A stretch of 64,000 nucleotides of DNA from Tolypeutes matacus (lineage: Eukaryota; Chordata; Mammalia; Cingulata; Chlamyphoridae): the NCBI GenBank assembly GCA_026826555.1, contig JAKSZT010000116.1:62001-126000 (forward strand). The letters run 5' to 3'. Under the pieces are notes generated by a model. That model saw nothing but the letters and a program-made list of their open reading frames with translations. It made no database searches and was not told where the DNA came from. Shown here in pieces: positions 24,870 through 36,655 of this stretch. The translations under genes were made by a program, and so were the position numbers. Within the stretch, counting starts at the first letter, position 1, and each line of letters starts with the position of its first letter.

Positions 24870-26570
24870 GTGCTAGTCTTAGGTTGCCCTCCTCTGAAGG
24901 ACTTACCCATCCTTAGCCACCAGCCAAGCTCAATGTACAGGAGTTTGATATTCAAGTGTTTTAAGCAGAATCAAGTTATTAGCATGTCTGTCTTTTTCAG
25001 CCCTATTACTGTGGGAAAGCAGGGCTTTGTGAATACCACATAATACACTTAAGATTAGCTGACTACCAATTATCACCACACTGAAGTTAGCAAGTACAGA
25101 GGTTGATTTCCACCAAAGTAAGGGCTTTATTTTATTTAATTGATCTCTCAGTGAATGCCAAAATTTGCTACCTGAAAGCATAGTAATTTGATTCTGAGAC
25201 ATGCTCAAAATCCCTTTGTGCAAATCTGTAATTTCTATAGAAAAATTTGTTTGATGACCTATTAAATGATTTAAATTTTTTAGCATTCATAATTGTAATC
25301 ATTATATGGGAGAGGAGTGATACAAAAAACACTTTCATTCCAATCACACTGCAAACCTCATTTTAAATTTAGATTATATACCTGATCTCCCATTTGTGTA
25401 ACAGCAATCTCTAAGTCTTTAAGCCTATTATTAATTTTCCCATCAATATATGCTTTACTATGCCATAGCTCACTAGCATTTTTCTGCCAATTTCTAACAT
25501 ATTTTCATGTTTGGATAGTCTCATGTAGGGCAGTTTCTGCCACAGGAGCAGCTTTAATAATACCTATAAGCCCTAATATAGCAGCTATAATTAATCCTAT
25601 TAAATATTTGTGTTTTTTTTTCAAATAATGATTTAGAAAGTGCCAAAGGATTTGGTTCTCAGGGGAAGACTGCCAGCAGCGACTCATGTAAACCAAAACC
25701 CATATTCCACGATGCCATTGTCCTATTAGAATCACAGTAGAACTTTCCTGTAAAACAGACTTTGATACACAAGTGAAAAGGGAGCAATTGCTGCAGAAAA
25801 ACCATGTTTGATAATGCTCACTCTTCCAACTATAAAAACTATGGGATCCCATACACATACTGTAAGAAATTGAGTGGATTTTCTTTTTAAACTGGTAATA
25901 TTAGTTTTACTGCCTTGCCATTCAAAAATTGGGCTAGTTCCCAAAAATAATGTCCACAAATACTTTTTAGTGTTGTGAAGTTTAGTGGCCCATAGTTGTG
26001 GGATAAATCTTCACTGATGAGTTCAATTTAGTGATGTATTTATACTTATGACATCCCCAAAATTCCAAAAATAATGATAGCTTTCATTAGTTGTTTTTGT
26101 TGAATTATTAATTTTTCAACTTATGGTTGTGATTACTTTAGATTCTGGTATCCTTGTAAGGGCCTGATTCATTACAATTCTATAGGGATTATTAAAGAGC
26201 ACAGCCTCAGCTGAAACATGGCATGTATGACTTTGTATTATGATTTTGAGTCTGTATTCATGGATCAATGGATCCTATGCAGATAGATCATTCAAGAAAA
26301 TGAAATTTATTTCATTTTAAATAAATTTCCCTTCCTCCTCAGGTTTTAGAGGAAGGCAAGAATCAATAGACCTGAGAAAATGAAAAGCCTAATTAATATA
26401 AACAGGATAGGAATAGTCCCCCCAAGTCAACAATTCTAAAAGAGGTGAATTAGTAATATAAGCCCAATATGTATAATTATGTGAATGTGCACTACTAACT
26501 GCTGAGGTTGTCAAGGTAGCATAGCAAAGAATAACTGTGTTAGAGTGAAATTCTGACTTTTAGAAGTTAT
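24870..26570 (-). pseudogene. env remnant of ERV-a
   Basis: Remnant of the retroviral envelope glycoprotein. The surface subunit is scrambled in pieces between about 25730 and 26570. The transmembrane subunit is clearer. A hydrophobic fusion-peptide-like segment (GLIIAAILGLIG) is at about 25560-25600, then AAPVAETALHE and an N-linked-type NASELW heptad region near 25440-25500. A membrane-spanning segment (NFSVVIIGSQLILSVL) is at about 25040-25090, and a short cytoplasmic tail follows. Frameshifts and stops separate these pieces, so no complete product can be made. Confidence 0.78.
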
Positions 26571-26905
26571 CATCTTTTCTGCTTCTTGTGTCAGCTTCTT
26601 CAGCTCGTTTATGTCTAGGTTTCAGATGTCTGGACAGGACCCAAAACTGATCTCCTTTATCTGTAATGATAAGAGCCAAACATTGACCCTATATCCTAAT
26701 TTAATTTCTGCCTTTTCTCATTGATTATTATCTTTATGCTTTCAATAAACTACTTGTCCAATATTTATTTCTGTATTATTGCCTTATTTTTGCAAGAAAT
26801 GCTCTGCTGCTGGTGTATACAATTCTGACCGTTGGCTAGAAAATTTATTTTAAATAGTGCTTGATATAATTGTTTTCACACCTCACCATTTCCCCCTGTT
26901 TTTTG
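26570..26905 (-). pseudogene. Integrase C-terminal remnant of ERV-a
   Basis: The minus strand resembles the C-terminal DNA-binding part of retroviral integrase, including a LKPRHKRAEEADT-like end just before env. The same segment is seen in ERV-b and ERV-c. Stops are present. The upstream catalytic core is not recognisable with confidence. Confidence 0.5.
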
Positions 26906-29830
26906 TAGCATTTATAAATAGAGGTTTAACTGTTAATTTTTTATGATAAATATACATACCTTCACAGTCTTACTAAATCAGGGGATACACTGATATACTT
27001 GCCTTATTTTTGCCTAGAGTCCTGGATAGATACAAGAAAAATGTTAATATATATTTAGTTTAATAAGCTTATATTGACAATTATGGTGAGAAACAAATAA
27101 CATAACTAATTAAAAGATTAAGTTAATATTGAACAAAGTTACAGAATGACATAAATAGAGCAGTCTTACATATATACTTACCAATATTTAGCTTTTAGCT
27201 GGGAATTGTTGAATTGTTGAAGTTGCAACTGATACTAGAGTTTTGGTTGACTGTGTTTAAGAATAATGAATTTGATACTATAGATGCCAACTTGTGGGTA
27301 TTTTCCTAATTCCCAAGGAAGGGGCCAGGCTCCTCAGGAAGGAACACAATACTCTCTGGACAGTACATTTTAAGATTTATGCATTAATCCCTGGGACATG
27401 GCCAGCTCCCCCAGGGAGGAATACAACACCCATTCAAATACACTTTATCTTTTTAATGTGTTACAAAACTTCCTTGATGTGCTTAGTATTTTAATTTCCA
27501 ATATTTTTCCTGAAATGTGAAAAGTGTTAACTAGCAAGGCACTGGTTTGTTGATTAACAAAATTTTCTGTATGATGCTTTACTTTTAGGCTTGAACAATA
27601 AAATTGCCAGACTTGTTTTTTAATACATTTAGTTTCAGGACTGTCAAAACTCAAAATGAGAAATTTACATATACATTTAATTAAACACATTTACATGTAG
27701 TATACAACTTATTAAATTACTTAAGTGTGCAATGTCTTGTATTAAAGTTTTGATTAGTATTTAAGTATATTATACAGAATTCATAATTGTAGTAGAGTAT
27801 ACAACAGACATCCTATGGATAAGCTTTAATTTCTTAAGCATTTAACATTCTTAGTAGCATGAATAGATTGACCTCAATTTCTATATTTTGTATTGTTTTT
27901 GGCATAGGTAGAAACAAGTTAGTATTTCCTATTTGGGTTCTGGGGTAATACATTAACTTGTAATTTTCATACTTGCATTGGTTTTGTTGTTGACATTATA
28001 ATTAGAATTGGGGCTGCCCCTTACAGTGTTGAATATAAAACTGATTTATTGTTGGCTATTTTACAGGAAGGGGAATGTTGGCTGGTTTGACTTATTTAAG
28101 AAAATATTATCTAAGCACCTCTTAAAATATATGTATATATATATATATATAAATAACATTTTTGTAAGCAAATACACATATATGCATATATATTTATATA
28201 TCATTTTGCAAATGTTTGTATGTATTGTGAGAATTTTGATTTTTACCCATAATAAAAAATAAATAAATAAAATAAATAAATAAATAAATAAATTCCCCAA
28301 GGGGGGGGGAAGAGAAAGAAAGCTTAAGCAAGTTTTAAAACAAAGTGATATTGACATAACTGGATATTAATTTTTTGCAACAAACTAGCAATATTTGGGA
28401 CCATTGCATGCTGCAGTGGTGTTATTTTATTTTACTATAATTTACTGTTATGCACTACTTCAGCAGCTTTTAATGGCTTCTTTCTTCTTGTAGTTATAAC
28501 TAAAAATTATGATTAATCACATTATATTTTATTTACTACTATATTGAAACCTTATTATATTTTCAGGAATTTTATACACTTTTAAAGTATTCATATGACC
28601 TTTTTGCTCATATAACTTTAATTGTAATAAAATTAGAAAATTTATTTTAATTATACAACAGTTTTAAATACTACAACTGACATCACATGAACTTAACTAT
28701 TTTTAGTATTTTACTTTTTTTTAGGTAAAAGAACAAGTTATTTGTGACAGTTTGAAATAAATGCTTTGTTTCAGGATTTGACTCTGAGACAGCAGGTTCA
28801 AACACTGTGCTCTTTTTAAAAGTGATAAAACCTGTTTCTCCATGGAAATAATAAGGTGAAAGTTCAAGAAGCTATTTTGATAAAACAGACTTTCTTTATT
28901 GCATACTGATTATTTGAGAGAAAAACTTTGTAAACTTTTACCAGAATAAATTGCTGACTTCAGAAACTTTGAGAAAGAATAAAACTTTAACTTTATATTA
29001 TTACAGTTTGACATTAAATGTTTTACATTTTTATAGACTGCTTAAAATTTACTTACCTTTGACCATGAACATTCTTTTTCCACAAGCCTTTTGCACTTTT
29101 TGTATTTATTCAGGTTTTGTCCCACATTTTACTTTGTTTTAAAAACTAGTCATTTTATCTTAGGATAAAATTACTTTCTTTTCTTTAATAACAAAACCAC
29201 ATTCTATATACCTTCCATACATAAGTTACCACAATGATTTTGGAAACTATTTCCAAGCAAACTTCTGACAATACATAATTACCATCAACATTAAACAAAC
29301 TTGTTACAATAATGCTTTAATTTGAGTATAACAATTTTTCTTATTTTAAACTAATATCTATATTTATTTATTAATGTAAGTGCTTATAAAATTTTGGCCA
29401 TTTGAATAGAGCTCCTATAATAATTTTCATTTATCAATTTAATATTACCATCCAGAGATATCAAAATATACACTGACACTGAACAAACAGACAAATACAA
29501 AAAAGAATTATGACATACAAACAGAAAGATAATGCTTACTAAGTTGACCCATGATTTTCACTCCTTTGGTATGGCTGTCTTCAAGCTCTCCATCATTTCA
29601 CATCTTTGATTTTACTTTTTTAAGATTTTTTTCTGGAATCTGTGTTACCTGTAATATATAAGTGTGTTCTTTGAAACACTTTTGTTCATAATCAGCAAGC
29701 AGCCAGGACAACTTAAACAGCATAAATACAGTTAAGCTCTAATTTTAGAAGTTTATATAGATATTTAACATGCTTATTTTGGATTACTGCTCTTTAGGAG
29801 TACACTTAGGCTCAAAGTTCAGATTCCTGT
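26905..29830 (-). repeat. AT-rich 2.9-kb segment in the pro-pol position of ERV-a
   Basis: Very AT-rich, stop-dense sequence between integrase and gag remnants, where protease and reverse transcriptase would be expected. I see no reverse transcriptase motif. It holds a pair of similar GC-richer words around 27295-27425 and a (TA)n stretch inside an inserted L1 tail. A short frame at 27690-27445 has a counterpart in ERV-b and faintly suggests a decayed integrase core, but this is weak. Homologous DNA lies in ERV-b and ERV-c. Confidence 0.6.
28109..28311 (+). mobile_element. 5'-truncated L1 3' end inside ERV-a
   Basis: Matches the last about 150 bases of L1-1 (18570-18715): ctaagcacct, the TA-rich part, and ttttacccataataaaa. 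An (AAAT)n tail and a G-run follow. ERV-b and ERV-c are continuous at this site, so it is a later insertion. A clear target-site duplication is not visible. The two open frames here are low-complexity artefacts. Confidence 0.75.
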
Positions 29831-31590
29831 TCTTAATTTTGGGTATACCCAGTGAATGGGGTAATAAACTTAGTTTCAGCTGAGGAACGATCGACAGCTG
29901 TACTGCTTTTGGTAACTGCCTTAAGTTCTGTTATAGGCCAGAGTGAAATGCTCTGTTGCTGACTGGGTAGATTTGAGCAAGGCTGGGAAATGTGCCCATA
30001 TTGTTTGTCTGAGGACCTTGAGCAAGGCCTGCTTGGAAGTTTCTCAACTTATTAATGAGACTGCCACTTTTATGATATTTAGAATGGCATTCCTTGCCCC
30101 AGTGTAACCCTTTTTGGCACTTTTGACACACACGAGTTGGTATTGATTTATTATTGCCCCTAAATGGAGCTCTTACACTAGTTTTGGCTTGTCAATCTTT
30201 TTTCATATGACCTGCTTTCACACATTTAAAGCAATTTAAGTTAGTAATCATAGGACTACGTCCCTTTAGGGCAGCTGCAAAAAGGTTCATGTTATAAGCA
30301 TTAAGCCCAATGTTTTGGCATATTTTTTATATAATCCTCTAAAGTCCTTCCATTTACCTTTATTGGATATAAAGCCTTTTTGCGCTCACTGTTAGTATTA
30401 TCAAAACCAACATTAGAATAAGCATTTCATTAAGATCAGATTGAGTTACTGTCTTGTTGACTACATTGCCAGACTTGCTAAAAATTCAACATAGGGTTCA
30501 GTATTTCCTTGAAAATTTTTTGAAAATGATTGTACAGCCTGTCCAGGGTTGGAGATTCATCACCAGGCAGCTAGGTAGCACAATCGCACTTGTACAATGG
30601 CAATATAATCATATTGAACTGGGCGAGTAATCCCAGTCCATTAAGCTGTTCGTAATACTTGTTCAGCAATACTAGGCACTGGGGGATTTTGCTGTTGATT
30701 TCATCATCTATAATGTTAGCTTCATCAGCCCACCAAGTTTTAAATTGAAAAAATTCTGCTCAATTAAGAACATCTTGAGCTAACAAATCCCTATCCCAGC
30801 GTATTCATCTATTTGTGCCATTACTTGCACCAATTCTTGAGTATAAGGAGAATCTACACCATATTGAGTGCATGCTTTTTTAGATTTTTAAATAATTTTA
30901 AAAGGAATAGGTGCATGGTCATATTGTACACCCCCTTTGGGACTGTTAGCATCTACTGGAATTTGAGTTATATTGGAAAAGTAAAAAATAATTGCATAGC
31001 CTTTGAATTTCCTTCTCTAATTCCCTATGCTGTACTTCTCATAATTGGAGAGGATGGTGCTGGCACAAAAACAAAACATTTGGAGTGTCATCAAAGGCTG
31101 TAAAAATGTATCAGTAGATGCCTTCAGAGGCACAGATGCTGGTTGAAAAGACAATAAATTATCTTTGGGAGTGGATGGCTGAACGACCACAGGAAAAGTT
31201 CCATAAACTCCCTTTTTATTTTTTTTCTTTTTATTACACATGAGTCTATCTGTTTTTGCCTGTTCATTAATTTTTTCAGATATTTTCATTAAAATTATCA
31301 TTAGCTTATTCTGCTACTATGTTAGCAATAGCAATATTCATTTTCATATGACTGTAATGGTTCAAGAGCAACAGAAATAAGACTATACAAAGACCATACA
31401 TAAAAACGATTCTGTACAAGAGAAAATATTTCTAGTAACTCTAGGGTCTTCACTGATACCCATGTATTCTTTAATGGGTATTTCAAAACTTGGAATATTA
31501 CTCTAACTGAATCTGCTGATTACCCATTACCCTGATGATCCAGATTATTTGACTCACCAACAGAATTCAAGGACTGTCCTACCCAGCATA
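29830..31590 (-). pseudogene. gag remnant of ERV-a
   Basis: Remnant of the retroviral capsid polyprotein. Near the 3' end the nucleocapsid has two CCHC knuckles. The second, at about 30080-30130, is intact (CQKCQKGLHWGKEC). The first, at about 30190-30235, keeps CFKCVKAGHMKKD but its last cysteine codon is a stop. Further upstream, capsid-like and proline-rich pieces (for example 31301-31017) are broken by frameshifts. The part nearest 31590 is not recognisable. Non-functional. Confidence 0.75.
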
Positions 31591-31666
31591 CCTAACCCTA
31601 ACCCTAACCCTAACCCTAACCCTAACCCTAACCCTAACCCCAACCCTAAACCTAACCTTAACCCTA
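31591..31666. repeat. Interstitial telomeric repeat (CCCTAA)n
   Basis: About eight perfect CCTAAC-phase units, then degenerate ones (CCCCAA, CCCTAAA, CCTAACCTTAA) toward the right. The C-rich strand is on the plus strand, so the TTAGGG strand runs leftward. The tract joins the gag end of ERV-a to the interior of ERV-b, with TAT possibly shared at the right edge. Confidence 0.97.
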
Positions 31667-33400
31667 TCAAAATAGCTTCTTGTATTTTAACCTCATTGTT
31701 TCCATAGAGAAACAGGTCTTATGACTTTTCAAAAGAACACAATGTTTGAACCTGAGTTCTCAAATTCAAATCCTGAAAGATAGCTTTTATTTCAAACTCA
31801 CATATAAGTTGGTCTTTTACCTAAATAAAGGTAAAATGCTAAAAATATTTATGTTCATGTGATATAAGTTGAATGAAGTATTTAAAATTGTTGTATAACT
31901 AAAAGAAATTTTCTAATTTTATAACAAAGTTATATGAATAAAAAGTTCATATGAATACTTTAAAGGTGTATAAAATCCTGAATTTTTAATAATGTTTCCA
32001 TATAATGTTAAATAAAAATATAATGCTATTAATCATAATTTTTCTTTGTAACTACAAAAAGAAAGCAGCTATTAAAGGCTGCCAGGGTAGTACCTAAAAG
32101 TAAAATATAATAAAATAAAATAACACCACTGCAGCATACAGTGGTCCCAAATATTGCTAGTTTGTTTCAAAAAATTAATATCCAGTTATATCACTATCAC
32201 TTTGTTTCAAAAGTTGCTTAAGTTTTCTTTAATATTTTCTTAAACAAGTCAAGCCAGCCCACATTCCCCTTCCTGTAAAATAGCCAACAATAAATCAAGT
32301 TTATATTCAACACTGTAAGCAACAGCCCAATTCTACATTAATATATTACCCATCAGTCCAAGTAGGAAATACAAATTTGTTTTTACCTATGCCTCAAACT
32401 TTACAATATCAAGAAATTGAGGTCATTCTAATCATGCTACTAAGAATCTTAAATGTTTAAGAAATAAACATTTATTCATTGAATGTCTGTTTCTGTATAC
32501 TCTTTTAGAGTTATGAATTATGTATAATATACATAAATACTAATCAAAACTTTAATACAATACATTGCATACTTAAGTAATTTAATAACTTGTATATTAC
32601 TTGTAAATGTGTTTTATTAAATGTATATATAAATCTCTTATTTTGAGTTTCGACAGTCCTAAATCTAAATGTATTTTAAAAAAAGGTCTGGCAAGTATTG
32701 TTCAATCCTACAAGTAAAGGATCATACAGAAAATGTTGTTATTCAACAAACCAATGTCTTGCTGGTTAACACTCTTCACATTTCAGGAAAAAGAGTGGAA
32801 ATTAAAATAGTAAGCACATCAAGGATGTTTTGTAACAAATTTAAAAAAATTAAAGTGCATTTAAACAGGGGTTGTATTCCTCCCTGGGGGAGCTGGCCAC
32901 TCTCCCAGGGATTGATACATAAACCTTAAAATGAACCACACAGGGAGGGTTGTGTTCCTTCCTGAGGAGGTTGGCCCCTTCCACGGGAATAAGCAAAATA
33001 CTCACAAGTTGGCATCTATAGTTTCAAATTCTTTAATCCTAAATACAGTCAACCAAAACTCTATTATCAGTTGCTACTTCAACAATTCAACCCTACCCAG
33101 CTAAAAGCTAAATATTGGTAAGTATATATAAGGCTGCTCTATTTATCTCTCATTCTGCAACTTTGTTCAATATTGACTTAATCTTTTAATTAGTTATGTT
33201 ATTTGTTTCTCACCCTAATTTTCAATATAAGCTTATTAAACTAAATATATATTAACATTTATCTTGTATCTATCCAGGACTCTAGCCAAAAATAAGTCAA
33301 GTATAACAGTGTATGCCCTAATTTAGTAAGCCTGTGAATGTATGTATACTTATCATAAAAAATTAACAGTTAAAACTCTATAAATGCTACAAAAACAAAA
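31667..33400 (+). repeat. AT-rich pro-pol-position segment, ERV-b
   Basis: Inverted homologue of 26905-28882. It includes a frame at 32669-32929 with HISGKRVEIKIVSTSRMF, possibly a badly decayed integrase core, and two similar words at 32868-32900 and 32945-32980. Mostly stop-dense. Confidence 0.5.
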
Positions 33401-33740
33401 AGGGGGAAATGATGATATGCAAGTACAATTATATCAAGCATTATTTACAATAACTTTTTTAATCCAAAGGTCAGAATCATATACATCAGCAGCAGAGCAT
33501 TTCTGGCAAAAATCAGGCAATATTACAGAAACAAAGATTCGACAACTAGTTTACTGAAAGCATAAAAATAATAACCAATGGGATAAGGCAGAAGTTAAGT
33601 TAGGATATAGGGTCGATGTTTTGTTCTTATTATTACAGATAAAGGAGACTGGCCTTGGATCCCATCCAGAGATCTGAAACCTAGACATAAACAAGCTGAA
33701 GAAGCTGACACAAAAAGCAGAAAAGATGGTAACTTTTAAA
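33400..33740 (+). pseudogene. Integrase C-terminal remnant, ERV-b
   Basis: Integrase C-terminus-like sequence with SAAEHFWQKSGNI around 33490-33530 and RDLKPRHKQAEEADT around 33670-33710, interrupted by frameshifts. It sits directly before env, as expected for a betaretrovirus. Confidence 0.55.
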
Positions 33741-33759
33741 AGGGAGAATGTCACTCTAA

Positions 33760-35340
33760 CACATTTATTCCTTGCTATACTTACCTTGAAAATCACAGCA
33801 GTAAATAGGGCACTTTCACATAATTATATATTTGGGCTTATATTACTAATTCACCTCTTTCAGAATTGTTGACTTGGTGAGACAAATCCTACCCTGTTTA
33901 TATTAATGTCTTTTCATTTTCCTGGGCCCATTGATCCTTACCTTCCTCTAATACCTGAGGAGGAAGGGAAATTTATTGAAAATTTAACCTTGCATTTTCT
34001 TAAATGACCTAAGTGCATAGGATCCATCAATCCATGTATACAGCCCCAAAATCATAGTACAAAGTGATAAATGGCACACATGCCATGTTTCATCTGAGGT
34101 TGTGCTCTTTAATAATTCCTATAGAATTGTAAAGAATTGGGCCCTTATAGAGATACTGAAACCTAATGTAAACACAACCATAAGTTGAAAAATTAATAAT
34201 TCAACAAAAACACCTAAAGAAAGCAATCATTATTTTTAGAATTTTGGAATGTCATAAGTATAAATAAATCACTAACTTGGACTCATCAGGAAAGATTTAT
34301 CCCACAACTATGGGGCAGTAATCTTAAGAAAACTAAAAATTATTTGTGGAAATTATTTTTGGGAACTAGCCCAATTTTTGAATGACAAGGCAGTAAAACT
34401 AATATTAGCAGTTTAAAAAGAAAATCAACTTAATTTTTTAAAGTATGTGTATGGGATCACATTGTTTTTATAGTAGGAACAGTGAGCATTAATCAAACAT
34501 GGTTTTTCTGCAGCAATTGCTCCCTTTACACTTTCATACCATAATCTGTTTTACAGGACCGTTCTACTGTGGTTCTAAAAGGACGGTGGCATTGTGGAAT
34601 ATGGCTTCCAGTTCTCATGAATCACTGCTGGCACTGTTTCCCTAAGAGCCAAATCCTTTGGTACTTTCTAAATCATTGTTTGAAAAGTAGCAAATGTTGT
34701 ATTGGATTAGTTATAGCTGCTGTATTAGGGCTTATAAGTATTTTTACAGCCACTGCTGTGGCAGAAAATGTCCTACATAAGAAAGTCCAAACACAACAAT
34801 ATGTTAAAAATTGGCATCATAATGCTAGTGAGCTATGGCATAGGCAGGCATAAATAAATGAGCAAATTAATATTAGGCTTAATAAGATAGAGATGGCTGT
34901 TACACAAATGGGAGATAAGGTATATAATCTAAGTTTAAAACAAGGTTTGAAGTGTGATTGGAATGAAATTGCTTTTTGTATCACTCCTCTCCCATACAAT
35001 GATTCCCATTATGAATGGAAAAAAATTAAACATCAGTTAATGGGTCATCACACTAATTTATCTATAAAAATTACACATTTGCAAAAAAGGACTCTGAGAA
35101 TGTCTTAGATTCAACTTACTATGCTTCCAGGTAGTGAATTTTGGCATTCAGTGACAGAACAATTATATAAAATAAACCCCTTACATTGATGGAAATAAAA
35201 CTCTGTACAAGCTAACTTCAGTGTGGTGATCATTGGTGCTCTGCTACACTTAACTGTATTAAATCCCTGCTGTCCCACATTAATATTGCTGAAAAGGCCA
35301 GCCATGTCAACCACTTGATTCTTTTAAAACCCTTGACCCT
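33760..35340 (+). pseudogene. env remnant of ERV-b
   Basis: Envelope remnant with pieces of surface subunit (33800-34560) and a better preserved transmembrane subunit. The fusion-peptide-like hydrophobic run (GLVIAAVLGLISIFTA) is at 34710-34755, followed by a heptad region with NASELWH and MGDKVYNLSLKQ near 34890-34940. The disulfide-loop region with FCITPLPYNDSHYEW follows at 34970-35020. Stops at several points, for example about 34853, separate the frames. Env mediates receptor binding and fusion in this family; this copy cannot encode it. Confidence 0.8.
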
Positions 35341-35437
35341 CAAACCCCTGTCCATGGAGCTTGGATGGTGGCCAGGGACGGGTAAGACCTTCAGAGGAGG
35401 GCAAATTAAGACAGGCACAGTCACACTGGACAAAAAC

Positions 35438-35452
35438 CAAAAAAGGGGGAAT
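35438..35452 (+). other. Polypurine tract of ERV-b
   Basis: Purine run aaaaaagggggaa immediately before the TG of the LTR, the expected plus-strand primer site. Confidence 0.7.
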
Positions 35453-35843
35453 TGTCAGAAAATATGCTGAGAGCCAGAGCATAAAGGGTTAAGCATTTAA
35501 AAAGCATGCTTGCTGGCAGACAAACATTAGTAAATGTCTCCAAGGACACTGCATACTGCAGACATCAGTGGAATGAGGCAGAATGGAATGAACACAACAC
35601 TAAGATGTTATAGTCTGAATACCCAAGAAAGATTGTCTGGGAAGACAGAAAAAGGCAGTGCTCTCATGTACCAAGCTGAGAAATTATTGAAGAATGTCAT
35701 AATTTTGTTATCAGCTTTGTAGTATGAAAAGCAACTTCAGCCTAAATAAATTTGCCTGCATCCCACATGGAGTGAGTTCGCCTGGTCCCAAACTTGCTTT
35801 GGATCATTAGCAGCACCATCTACCTCCATGCTGAATTACAACA
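35453..35843 (+). mobile_element. 3' LTR of ERV-b
   Basis: TGTCAGAAAATATGC to AATTACAACA, 391 bp, with AATAAA near 35743. It is collinear with the two minus-strand LTRs of this family. Confidence 0.82.
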
Positions 35844-36041
35844 TTTCCTCAAAATGAAGTTACATTTATAGAAGTGTTATTTTGAGGAAACAATGCTTGT
35901 GGTCAGAGAAAATATTTTCTCAGCTTTCTTACATTCTCTGCCTTCAACTAAAGTCTGTACTGTTGTGGAAGTGGATAATACCTTCACTCACCAGCCTTTT
36001 GATATGTGGTTCTTTCTGCTTCTTAATGTCCTATGCTTCTT
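35844..36041 (-). pseudogene. Upstream part of the zinc-finger exon, U4
   Basis: Homologous to 3860-4060 in U1: the degenerate pre-finger region with the word tgaggaaacaatgcttg, read on the minus strand. It shows where the exon resumes after the ERV pair. Confidence 0.6.
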
Positions 36042-36165
36042 CATAGTTTGTGTGTTGCAGCAGGAGTAGTACTTTGAGGGAAATTTATAGTGTTAAATGC
36101 GTTCATTAGAAAAGAGGAAAGATCCAAAATCAATCATCTAAGCATCCAATTTTGGAAGCACACCA
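36042..36165 (+). mobile_element. Old L1 ORF2 fragment, U4
   Basis: Same fragment as in U1, with LNAFIRKEERSKINHL readable on the plus strand. Confidence 0.65.
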
Positions 36166-36585
36166 ATCTCTCCTTTTTATTTGTTCTATCATTCATGGCT
36201 CTTCTGGCTTCAAATGAGCATCACATCCAGTTTGGTGACTTCATAACTAGGAAATGGGGAAGTGATATTGCACTTGATTTATGATGGGATAAAACAAGAG
36301 CACATAAATCAACCCTGGACCTTCAGGCTTCTGAAGGATAAGAAAGGCACAGCTTCCAAAGATGCATGAGTAAGGTGGCCCCAGAAAAATGACCAAAATG
36401 GCAACCTAGAAAATCTTGAATACTTTGTTTTGGACTGATTATTTTTGTTCAATTTTTTTTCTTCTATTTATTTGGATGAGATGTACTATTTAATATTCTT
36501 TAAAGTTTACCAGGGAAATTATTACACTTTTGCTTACCTTTCCAAATCTGCATTTATTATTTATTATTGACAGGCCAAATACTGT

Positions 36586-36655
36586 ATTTTATTTTATTTA
36601 TTTAGTTTTTTAATTAATTTATTTTTATTGTGGGTAAAAATCAAAATTTCACAAA
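36586..36655 (-). mobile_element. Very short L1 3' tail, U4
   Basis: The minus strand matches the terminal L1 words ttgattttta and cccacaataaaa followed by an A/T tail. It is absent from the same place in U1 and U3, where gccaaat runs straight into the cattttatatcc flank. Imperfect tatttta copies lie on both sides. Confidence 0.6.

Larger units (their letters stand above)
24447..31590 (-). mobile_element. ERV-a, betaretrovirus-like provirus fragment, minus strand
   Basis: Decayed endogenous retrovirus read right to left: gag remnants (31590 to about 29830), an AT-rich segment in the pro-pol position (to about 26905), integrase C-terminal remnant (to about 26570), env remnant (to about 24870), polypurine tract, and 3' LTR at the left end. 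No 5' LTR or primer-binding site is present, because the gag end abuts telomeric repeats. The betaretroviral assignment rests on the paired Gag zinc knuckles and the TM domain sequence, which resembles the HML/MMTV group. All genes are broken by stops. Confidence 0.8.
31667..35843 (+). mobile_element. ERV-b, betaretrovirus-like provirus fragment, plus strand
   Basis: Same family as ERV-a in the opposite orientation. It starts inside the AT-rich segment at the base equivalent to 28882 of ERV-a and continues through an integrase remnant, env remnant, polypurine tract and 3' LTR. Gag is absent. It lacks the L1 tail found in ERV-a. The right flank is the upstream part of the zinc-finger exon, and no direct repeat matches the flank of ERV-a. 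Confidence 0.8.

Noticed and set aside
28008..28357. Open frames rich in isoleucine and tyrosine on both strands
   Set aside because: Low-complexity TA and AAAT sequence of an inserted L1 tail.
31591..31666. True chromosome end
   Set aside because: The tract is only about 76 bp and unique-unit sequence of the same array continues on both sides.
33380..33415. Second polypurine tract (aaaaagggggaaat) in ERV-b, as if another LTR began here
   Set aside because: No TG-starting LTR follows; the sequence continues into the integrase C-terminal remnant in all three copies.
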